Source of the DNA: an uncultured Moraxella sp.
GTDB taxonomy: Bacteria > Pseudomonadota > Gammaproteobacteria > Pseudomonadales > Moraxellaceae
DNA: 43,574 bases
NCBI GenBank assembly: GCA_943908425.1
Contig: CALTTC010000019.1
Location: 1-43,574 of the forward strand
Direction: 5' to 3'
Made by a program: the position numbers and the translations under genes. The notes beneath the pieces were generated by a model. The model had not been told where the DNA came from. It did no database searches and saw nothing but the letters and a program-made list of their open reading frames with translations. Below, piece after piece: positions 36,333 through 43,574 of the stretch (position 1 is the first letter of the stretch; each line of letters begins with the position of its first letter).

Positions 36333-39300
36333 TCAGTCTAAGGTAGTAGGTAGGGGCGTTGGCAGACTGTCATCAGGCTTGCCCTCTAACCAATCGATAT
36401 TTGCCATCTTACGCACAATCACAAACTCATCACGATTACAGCCAACTGTGCCATAATAGTTAAAGCCATAAGACTGCTGGGCATAGCCACCAATCATGTG
36501 TGTTGGCTTTAAAATCGCACGGGTCACGGAGTTGTGAATACCGCCACGAGTGCCTGAGTTTTCAGAACCTGGGATATTGACAAGCTTTTCTTGGGCGTGG
36601 TACATCATGGTCATACCCTCTTTGACACGTTGCGACACGATGGCACGAGCGGTAATGGCCCCATTGGCGTTAAACACCTCAATCCAATCATTATCAACAA
36701 TGCCTGCTTTTTTGGCATCAATCTCGCTCATCCAAACAACAGGACCGCCACGACTTAACGTCAGCATTAACAAGTTTTCAGAATAAGTAGAATGAATGCC
36801 CCATTTTTGGTGAGGGGTCAAGAAATTAAGTACAATTTCTTTATTGCCATTTGACTGATAACGCACCAAGCCGTTAATTGCCTGTGTGTCAATCGGTGGG
36901 CGATACTGCTGCATCTGCTCACCAAATGCCTGCATCCAAGGGTGATCTTGATAGAACTGCTGACGACCAGTAATGGTACGCCAAGGGATAAGTTCGTGTA
37001 CGTTTGTATACCCTGCGTTGTAGCTGACTTTATCAGATTCAAGACCAGACCAAGTGGGACTTGAGATGATTTTGCGTGGCTGGGCAACGATATCACGAAA
37101 ACGGATTTTTTCATGTTCGCTTGATTTTGCCAAATGGGTATGATCACGACCTGTATTTTTTGACAAATCAGCCCAAGCTTTCACTGCTACGTGACCGTTG
37201 GTTTCGGGTGCTAGCATTAAGATGGTTTCGGCGGCATCAATGGCAGTGTCTATGCGTGGACGACCTTTAGCGATACCATCGGTGACGGTATAGTTAAGGT
37301 CTGCTAAATTGCCCACCTCTTCTTTGGTATCCCAACCAATGCCTTTTGACCCATTTCCTAAGGTATCCATGAGTCCACCAAGCGAAGTAAACTTAGCATA
37401 GGTAGCTGGATAATCACGCTCTACCACCTTAATATGCGGACAATTCACACCGGGAATTGGACGCTCGCCAGCTGTCTTCCAATCGCTACCACCAAATGGC
37501 TGTGCCAATTCGGCTGGACTGTCGTGCTGCATTGGCAAGGTAACAATATCCGTTTCCACCCCCAAATGCCCCACAGCCAGCTCTGAGAATTTTTTGGCAA
37601 TGCCTTTATAAATTTCCCAGTCTGACCTAGACTCCCAAGCAGGGTCGGTGGCGGCTGTCAATGGGTGAATAAAAGGGTGCATATCCGATGTATTCATATC
37701 ATCTTTTTCATACCATGTGGCAGTCGGCAGAACAATATCCGAATACAAGCAAGTGCTAGACATACGAAAATCAAGCGTCGTCACCAAATCAAGCTTACCT
37801 GTTGCACCTGTCGGTTCAAAATCAACCTCTGTTGGGCGAATACCATCGTGAATGGTCTCCTCACCCAAGATACCGTGCTTGGTCCCCAGTAAATAATGCA
37901 GCATATATTCATGCCCTTTACCTGATGAACCAAGCAAATTGGAACGCCAAATAAACAAGTTACGTGGAAAGTTCACTGGATTGTCTGGACTTTCGGCAGC
38001 GAAGCGGATTGAGCCATTTTCTAAACCGTCAATGACGTAATTTTCGGCATCGCCAGAAGCTTTGGCAAGTCTACCTAGGGCTAATGGGTTGTGATTTAAT
38101 TGTGGTGCTGATGGCAGCCAGCCTGCCCGTTCAGCACGGATATTATAATCTAACATATGCTCAGGGAAGTGGCGCTTGTTAGCGTGCGGTGATAAGATAT
38201 CATGTGCTGATATTTTTTCATGACGCCATTGGCTTGAGTGATTATAAAAAAAACTGGTACCATTCATATGGCGAGGGGGGCGGTGCCAATCTAGAGCAAA
38301 CGCCAAAGGTGCCCAGCCTGTTTGTGGACGCAATTTTTCTTGACCAACATAATGTGCCCAGCCACCGCCAGATTGACCAATACAACCACAAAGAATCAGC
38401 ATATTGATGACACCACGATAGTTCATATCCATGTGATACCAATGGTTCATGCCCGCACCGATGATGATCATCGATTTACCGTGTGTCTTATGAGCATTTT
38501 CAGCGAATTCGTAAGCAATTTGAATCACTTTTTCACGGCTAACGCCTGTAATCGCCTCTTGCCAAGCAGGGGTGCCTGCCACGCTGGCGTCATTATAGTC
38601 ATCCGTGACGTGCTTGCCACCAATGCCATTATCTACCCCTAAGTTTGCCAGCATAAGATCAAAGACTGTGACAACTTTGGCAGTTGTCCCATTAGCAAGT
38701 GTTAAAGTACGACACGGCAGCGTTTTATACTGAATATTTTCACCCGGTGCGGCAGCAAAGTATGGGTGCTCATCACCACCAAAATAATCCAAACCGACCT
38801 CTACTGTCTCGCCTGACGCTTTTTGTGACAGTTGCAAGGTGATTTCCCTGTTTTGCCCACCTTCTTTATTTTCTAAGTTCCAGCGACCTTTTTCACCCCA
38901 ACGATAGCCGATGGCGCCAAGTGGCGATACCAATTCACCATTTTGATCAACGGCGATGGTTTTCCACGCTGGATTGTTTTCTTGACCTAAATTATCCACC
39001 AAATCAGAGGCACGCAAGAATCGGGCGGCACGTGCTGCTTTGCCTTCACCTTCAATCATCACAAGCATTGGCAGGTCGGTATAGCGACGTGCATACTCTA
39101 AAAAGTAATCGCTTGGCTGTTTTAGATAAAACTCTTTTATAATCACATGACAAAAAGCTTGGGCAAGTGCTGCATCCGTGCCTTGTTTTGGATTTAACCA
39201 CAAATCGCATAATTTGGCGATTTCGGCATAATCGGGGGTAATGGCGACAGTTTTAGTACCTTTATAACGTACTTCGGTAAAAAAGTGAGCATCTGGTGTA

Positions 39301-40082
39301 CGGGTTTGTGGTACATTTGAACCCCATGCCAAAATATAGTCTGAATTATACCAATCTGCTGCCTCGGGCACATCGGTTTGCTCCCCCCAGACCATTGGCG
39401 AGGCTGGTGGCAAATCACAGTACCAGTCATAAAACGACAGGCACACCCCACCGATTAAGGACAAATAACGGCTACCTGCTGCGTAACTTACCATACTCAT
39501 CGCTGGAATTGGCGAAAAACCAATAATGCGGTCAGGACCAAAGGTTTTGGCAGTATAGATATTCGCCGCTGCAATGATTTCTAACACTTCATTCCAGTTA
39601 GAACGCACAAAACCACCCAAGCCACGCTTAGATTTGTATTGCTCAGTTTTGGCGGGGTCATTAACAATACTTGCCCACGCCTCAACAGGGTCTTTATATT
39701 GCGTCTTGGCTTCACGCCATAATTTCAGTAATGGCTTACGCACTTTTGGGTACTTGACACGGTTGGCAGAGTACATATACCAGCTGTAAGATGCACCACG
39801 TGGGCAGCCGCGTGGCTCATGATTTGGTAAATCAGGACGGGTGCGTGGATAGTCGGTTTGCTGTGTTTCCCAAGTAACCAAACCATTTTTTACATAGATT
39901 TTCCACGAACATGAGCCAGTACAATTGACGCCGTGCGTTGAACGGACAATTTTGTCGTATTGCCAACGATTGCGATAAAAATTTTCCCAATCACGGCTCT
40001 CATCACGCACCTCACCATGTCCGTCTGCATAGTCACCCGTTTTCTTTTTAAAAAAACGAAATTGGTCGAGTAAATGGCTCAT
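36333..40082 (-). CDS. narG: respiratory nitrate reductase alpha subunit NarG
   Basis: NarG is the bis-MGD catalytic subunit that reduces nitrate to nitrite on the cytoplasmic side. At 1249 residues it is the same size as E. coli NarG (1247). The FS0 cluster ligands H50, C54, C58 and C93 are in HGVNCTGSC and PRGCPRGASYS. The molybdenum aspartate is expected in SFYDWYCDLPPASP. C-terminal GTVGCNRDEFVIVRK is typical. A longer reading from 40142 is possible, but AGGAAAG before the ATG at 40082 and the family start MSHLLDQFRFF decide for the shorter form. It leads narGHJI, with an FNR box about 155 bases upstream. Confidence 0.97.
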   Translation of the reverse strand: MSHLLDQFRFFKKKTGDYADGHGEVRDESRDWENFYRNRWQYDKIVRSTHGVNCTGSCSWKIYVKNGLVTWETQQTDYPRTRPDLPNHEPRGCPRGASYSWYMYSANRVKYPKVRKPLLKLWREAKTQYKDPVEAWASIVNDPAKTEQYKSKRGLGGFVRSNWNEVLEIIAAANIYTAKTFGPDRIIGFSPIPAMSMVSYAAGSRYLSLIGGVCLSFYDWYCDLPPASPMVWGEQTDVPEAADWYNSDYILAWGSNVPQTRTPDAHFFTEVRYKGTKTVAITPDYAEIAKLCDLWLNPKQGTDAALAQAFCHVIIKEFYLKQPSDYFLEYARRYTDLPMLVMIEGEGKAARAARFLRASDLVDNLGQENNPAWKTIAVDQNGELVSPLGAIGYRWGEKGRWNLENKEGGQNREITLQLSQKASGETVEVGLDYFGGDEHPYFAAAPGENIQYKTLPCRTLTLANGTTAKVVTVFDLMLANLGVDNGIGGKHVTDDYNDASVAGTPAWQEAITGVSREKVIQIAYEFAENAHKTHGKSMIIIGAGMNHWYHMDMNYRGVINMLILCGCIGQSGGGWAHYVGQEKLRPQTGWAPLAFALDWHRPPRHMNGTSFFYNHSSQWRHEKISAHDILSPHANKRHFPEHMLDYNIRAERAGWLPSAPQLNHNPLALGRLAKASGDAENYVIDGLENGSIRFAAESPDNPVNFPRNLFIWRSNLLGSSGKGHEYMLHYLLGTKHGILGEETIHDGIRPTEVDFEPTGATGKLDLVTTLDFRMSSTCLYSDIVLPTATWYEKDDMNTSDMHPFIHPLTAATDPAWESRSDWEIYKGIAKKFSELAVGHLGVETDIVTLPMQHDSPAELAQPFGGSDWKTAGERPIPGVNCPHIKVVERDYPATYAKFTSLGGLMDTLGNGSKGIGWDTKEEVGNLADLNYTVTDGIAKGRPRIDTAIDAAETILMLAPETNGHVAVKAWADLSKNTGRDHTHLAKSSEHEKIRFRDIVAQPRKIISSPTWSGLESDKVSYNAGYTNVHELIPWRTITGRQQFYQDHPWMQAFGEQMQQYRPPIDTQAINGLVRYQSNGNKEIVLNFLTPHQKWGIHSTYSENLLMLTLSRGGPVVWMSEIDAKKAGIVDNDWIEVFNANGAITARAIVSQRVKEGMTMMYHAQEKLVNIPGSENSGTRGGIHNSVTRAILKPTHMIGGYAQQSYGFNYYGTVGCNRDEFVIVRKMANIDWLEGKPDDSLPTPLPTTLD

Positions 40083-40236
40083 CTTGCTTTCCTCGTTATA
40101 ATCAATGATACTTTGGCAGATACCAAGCTCGGCAGATACCAAGTCAAATGGTATTATAAAGAGTGTTTACTCGCCCAGCCATTGCCTAGAGGGATACAGA
40201 TGAATACTTCTTTGGGTGTATTTGCAGTGACAAAAC

Positions 40237-40250
40237 TTGATTTAAATCAA
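40237..40250. promoter_or_regulatory. FNR/DNR-type operator upstream of narG
   Basis: TTGATTTAAATCAA is a perfect FNR-type palindrome, with the same 14-base core as the narK site. It lies 155 bases before the narG start. A -10 box at the ideal distance is not obvious: AAGTAT (40204-40209) and TATTCA (40201-40206) are candidates a few bases too far. A consensus TATAAT at 40153-40158 could be a second promoter. Confidence 0.8.
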
Positions 40251-40293
40251 CTGTATTAAAAATTATTGTAACTAAATAATTAACTGATGATGA

Positions 40294-40932
40294 TTAGCTT
40301 TCATGCGAATATACAAAAGCCGATGCCAATTGTTCGCTATTACTAATGCTCACGCCCAAATCACGAATACGCCCATCCTTCACATCATAAATCCAGCCGT
40401 GCACTGATAATTTTGCTCCGCAAAACCAAGCATTTTGCACAATCGTAGTGTGACAAACATTGGTGACTTGACGCTTGATATTGATTTGGCACAGTAAATC
40501 CAACTCCTCATCAGCAGTCAATCCATCAAATGCCTGCCGATACTGGTAACGCATGCCCTTTAAAGGTCGCAGCCAATTATCAATTAAACCAAATTCCTGC
40601 TGACTAAGTGCTGCTTTGACACCGCCGCAGCCATAATGACCGCAAACGATAACGTGCTCAACCATCAAAACATCGACAGCATATTGCAATACCGATAACA
40701 GATTCATGTCAGTAGACACCACCATGTTGGCAACATTACGGTGTACGAACAATTCGCCCGGCATCAGCCCCACCACTTCGTTGGCAGGCACACGACTATC
40801 TGAACAACCAATCCATAGGTATTTAGGCGATTGTGTTCTTGAAAGCTTTGGAAAGTAATTAGGGTCACGGGCGGTCAGTGCTTCTGCTCAATATTGATTG
40901 TTTGCCAATAAGTCGGCTAAGGAGGTATTCAT
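40294..40932 (-). pseudogene. beta-class carbonic anhydrase with in-frame TGA
   Basis: Read from the ATG at 40932, the frame gives a good beta-carbonic anhydrase N-terminus, interrupted at codon 15 by TGA (40888-40890). The sequence is NNQY-stop-AEALTARDPNYF, and the family has tryptophan (TGG) at that place. The frame then continues unbroken to 40294. It carries the zinc and catalytic motifs CSDSRVPANE and HYGCGG, so only one base separates it from an intact gene of about 212 codons. Internal starts such as GTG at 40791 would lose the CSDSR motif and give an inactive product. Carbonic anhydrase supplies bicarbonate; loss may be tolerated if another copy exists. A sequencing error or readthrough are alternatives. 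Confidence 0.85.
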
Positions 40933-41121
40933 ATTCATTTCAACATAAACGTCAAGCTTTAGCATAACGCAAATTGGTAATGCTTACTATGCTCTAATTG
41001 GTCAAAAAATTAGCCAAAAGTAGTAAGTCGCCAATAATTCTTGCCACCTAAGCACACTAGCGTTTTATCGCATTGCCCTTTAGAATTGTTGACACCCCTA
41101 ATGACAATTAGATCTTTTTTC

Positions 41122-41892
41122 ATGAAAAAACTGCGTGATGAGCAAAAAACCGCCTATTTAAACAATTTAATACAGCACCCCCTATTTGCCACTACCAGCC
41201 AACACGCCCTACCCTCCATAATAAACATTCATTATTACCCTAAAAACAGTCTAATTTATCTGCAATTTGATAAAATTCGTTATTTGTATTTTTTATTAGA
41301 TGGTTCTGTGGCATGTCATCGCCAACTACCAAATGGTCAAGAGACATTTATGGCAAATTTTGATACTTATCAAAATACCCTAACGCCAGTTAAAATCATC
41401 AATGAAATTATGCCAAAACCAGAGAACATATTGCAAAATGAGCTTTCGCACACGCCATTTAACCAATACGCACTTGCCACACAAAATAACCGCCATCAAC
41501 TAACTGTTAAGGCGACCGAAAATGCCTTCTTGGCTCTACTACCCATAAGTGAATTTCATAAAATACTTAAAGACATGAAAGCCAATCAATTATTTACTTG
41601 GTATAATGGGGAGATGTCCCAACAACTATCAAACCAATTTTTTCTTTATGATTTGTTAAGCCTTAAGACCGCACAAGCAAAAATTGCTTATTATTTGCTC
41701 GCTTATGCCAACACTTCAAACTTAGTTGTTTTGTCGGTTAGCAGAAAAAACTTGGCTAGTATTTTGGGCATGCGTGCAGAGACATTAAGTCGTACCCTAC
41801 GCACATTAAGCGATAAAGGGATTATTAAAGCACACAATTTAGGATTTGTAATTCACAAACCTGCACTGCTTTTAGATATGTTGGAATATTAA
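41122..41892 (+). CDS. Crp/Fnr-family transcription regulator without Fe-S cysteines
   Basis: An N-terminal cyclic-nucleotide-binding-like barrel is followed by a C-terminal helix-turn-helix. The recognition helix, MRAETLSRTLRTL, has the E-x-x-S-R pattern of FNR and DNR, which read TTGAT half-sites. The sensor has a single cysteine (C65 in this reading), so it cannot bind the FNR [4Fe-4S] cluster. The stretch between the barrel strands (about residues 80-135) is longer than in DNR. The ATG at 41122 aligns best with the family N-terminus; starts at 41101 or 41041 are possible, and none has a clear ribosome-binding site. It ends the nar island, divergent from the carbonic anhydrase. A heme, NO or other signal is conceivable but not shown. 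Confidence 0.82.
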   Translation: MKKLRDEQKTAYLNNLIQHPLFATTSQHALPSIINIHYYPKNSLIYLQFDKIRYLYFLLDGSVACHRQLPNGQETFMANFDTYQNTLTPVKIINEIMPKPENILQNELSHTPFNQYALATQNNRHQLTVKATENAFLALLPISEFHKILKDMKANQLFTWYNGEMSQQLSNQFFLYDLLSLKTAQAKIAYYLLAYANTSNLVVLSVSRKNLASILGMRAETLSRTLRTLSDKGIIKAHNLGFVIHKPALLLDMLEY

Positions 41893-42035
41893 AAGTTATT
41901 TATTTGCGACAATAAATATTCTATAAAAAATAACTTATAACTTAAAATTATTCTTTTTAATCCTCGTTAAATAAGTGTAATAGATGACTTAGAATATCTT
42001 GAAAGTTTAAATCTATATACTTTTATACCCCAGTT

Positions 42036-42760
42036 GTATACAATAAAATCTTTAAACACCCAACAGGTGTGGACAAGGATTTGTTTACTCAAATGGCAAA
42101 AATCATTAGACTTGCTTATAGGGCACACAAAAAGAAAGTTCGCACTTATCTACTATTTTTCAAAGACCAAATATTAATTTGAACCAACTTAGAACCTACA
42201 AAAGCCGATTGGCGCTTGCCAGTGTCTATAACATAACTAATGCAATATCAATGAACCCTCATCAGAATAGAAGGCACGCTCATGCAATCAGGATTTTTTA
42301 ACTCACTCAAGTCCACACATAAACCAGCAACCCAGAGCAATGTACTTATCTTTTAGTACACGCCACCAAAGCCCCTTTCAATGATCCAAGAAAAGCAAAA
42401 ACACTCACACAGTGACAAGCAAAAAAAGTGTAAATTATCGACAAAAACTACTTAATCAAATCATTAGTATATAAACCACTTACATTGGCAATGCAATACC
42501 TAAAAGATTAAACACCTTACCGTTTTGTTTTGGCAAATAAAGGCTACATTGACATGAACATAAAGGGCTTATTGCTACCAAAAAAACAAAAACAGACCTC
42601 TAACCAAAAAAAGCAAAACAACAAACAAAATAGACAAAGAATACCCATCCGTAGAGCGCACCAATGCATCTTTACAATGCGTATTACCACCTACTGCAAT
42701 CATTAGAAGCGGTTTAATATAAGGACCAATCTAATTGCTGTGATTATTAATAAGGGCTTG
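42036..42760 (+). pseudogene. decayed IS5-family transposase
   Basis: Reading across several stops and frame changes gives a chain of segments in the right order for an IS5-type DDE transposase. They are KHPTGVDKDLFTQMAKII and LRTYKSRLALASVYNIT from the N-terminal domain, VHATKAPFNDPRKAK where the family has VDATExPxxRPKKxQ, LANKGYIDMN where it has ADxGYxGI, and NRQRIPIRRAH then KRFNIRTNLIAVI at the C-terminus, which match the RQR-hVEHVN and RRKRFGLRFNLIAGI blocks. The catalytic aspartate of the first block has become histidine. Terminal inverted repeats were not identified. The element is clearly dead. Confidence 0.75.
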
Positions 42761-42789
42761 CATGATGTTTTGCAAAGGATTTATTTTAA

Positions 42790-43330
42790 ACTACCTGAAC
42801 ATTTTATTGCAGAAGTTGTTGCCAAAGCATCAGCAAATTTGCTCACACTCAATACAGTTCAGTCATACTATTTCATCGCAAACTACATCTTATTGTAAGC
42901 TATGATTCTGGTCTTGAGACTTAACTATTTTTTGATAGCGAGATAGAAATTGACGAAAAGCTATTCTGATAAAAAACCACAAAGACAAACTTAGTCGTAG
43001 TGATTGGCTTTATTCATCATTTTAAAGCGTGATGGCAGGCTTAATTACTTTAAAAGATACCAGAATAGATACTATTACGCCCATCACTAGAAGTAAAATA
43101 AAATCTAATAATACTATTTAGGCGGATAATTACTAAACTGGTAGTGTCCTTCATGCAAAGAACGACTTTAATTATTTTCAAGTAAACCATTCAAAATTAT
43201 TTTCTCAGAACTACAATAACATAAACTACAGAGAAAACTTTTGGTTCCAATTTAACGTAGTCTTAAAAGATACAGTGGTATTGATAAAAATCATATCTGT
43301 TTGTCTTTAAAATAATTTGAATTTAATTAC
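42790..43330 (+). pseudogene. decayed IS1595/IS1016-type transposase
   Basis: Directly behind the first remnant, segments in shifting frames match an IS1016-like transposase in order. HFIAEVVAKASANLLTLNTV and YYF-RKLHLIV correspond to the N-terminal helix-turn-helix. FDSEIEIDEKLF corresponds to GEVEADESYFGG with the catalytic DE, and ITPITRSKIKSNNTI corresponds to LLPIIREKVKPDS. VNHSKLF-NNINYRENFW corresponds to the strongly conserved INHSxxF-HINGIENFW block. At least one single-base deletion (near 42870) and many stops are present. It is a fossil that cannot be active. Confidence 0.75.
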
Positions 43331-43574
43331 AGCACATCATCACTAAAACTAAAAACCCTAAAGAGATAATATGAGGTTTGAGATTTATTCCCAACAGCTC
43401 CAAATTTAATGACCATAGACCATAAAAACACCCATTCGCATGAGCTTTTTTGTGATAAGTACAAGCCAAAAATGACAATTGAAGGGTTAATTTAGCAAGG
43501 CAATTGAAAATATGACTTTAACCCAAAACCACAAGCTCACCATTTAATACCTAACACACCCCCATCAAATCCCC
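43331..43574. other. AT-rich end of window, no gene recognised
   Basis: No open frame of useful length is present. A short plus-strand frame beginning with ATG near 43410 reads MTIDHKNTHSHELF and stops after about 28 codons, with no family recognised. Like the preceding 1.4 kb this looks like decaying DNA. Confidence 0.4.

Noticed and set aside
40294..40932. Alternative genetic code with TGA as tryptophan
   Set aside because: Neighbouring genes use TGG for tryptophan, and TGA serves as a true stop, for example in modB and mobA.

Overview
The window looks like chromosome from a Moraxella-type gammaproteobacterium (family Moraxellaceae). Three things suggest this: moderate-to-low G+C, housekeeping proteins of gammaproteobacterial type in a lptM-lysA-dapF-xerC order, and a nitrate-respiration cluster of the kind known in Moraxella. 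The species cannot be fixed from the sequence alone.

Region 1 (1-11.9 kb, nearly all minus strand) is housekeeping DNA. It holds a four-tRNA operon (Thr-TGT, Tyr-GTA, Gly-TCC, Thr-GGT) in the order that usually precedes a tuf gene, then rpoN, hemE, obgE, a long-form gap, a SxxK serine hydrolase, tsaD, xerC, dapF, lysA and a tiny lipoprotein gene, lptM, that overlaps lysA.

Region 2 (11.8-17.5 kb, plus strand) starts with a tRNA-Gly(GCC) that has its own promoter and terminator. It is followed by a two-gene Type III restriction-modification system (mod, res). The target-recognition part of mod is visibly more AT-rich than its flanks.

Region 3 (17.6-41.9 kb) is an almost self-contained nitrate respiration and molybdenum-cofactor island. 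It holds moeB; two nitrate/nitrite transporters (narK2, narK1); the nitrate sensor pair narX-narL; moaA-moaB-mobA-moaC-moaD-moaE; the molybdate transporter modABC; moeA, a parvulin isomerase and a hemerythrin-like protein; and the enzyme operon narGHJI. Perfect FNR-type palindromes lie upstream of both narK1 and narG. A Crp/Fnr-family regulator with no Fe-S cysteine set but with the FNR-type E-x-x-S-R recognition motif is encoded at the far end. NarXL would add nitrate sensing, the Mod/Moa/Mob/Moe proteins would supply bis-MGD cofactor, NarJ (and perhaps the PpiC protein) would help assembly, and NarK proteins would move nitrate in and nitrite out. Between narG and the regulator lies a beta-carbonic anhydrase gene broken by one in-frame TGA where the family has tryptophan.

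Region 4 (41.9-43.6 kb) has no intact gene. Reading through stops and frameshifts shows two decayed transposase genes side by side: one of IS5-family type and one of IS1595/IS1016 type.
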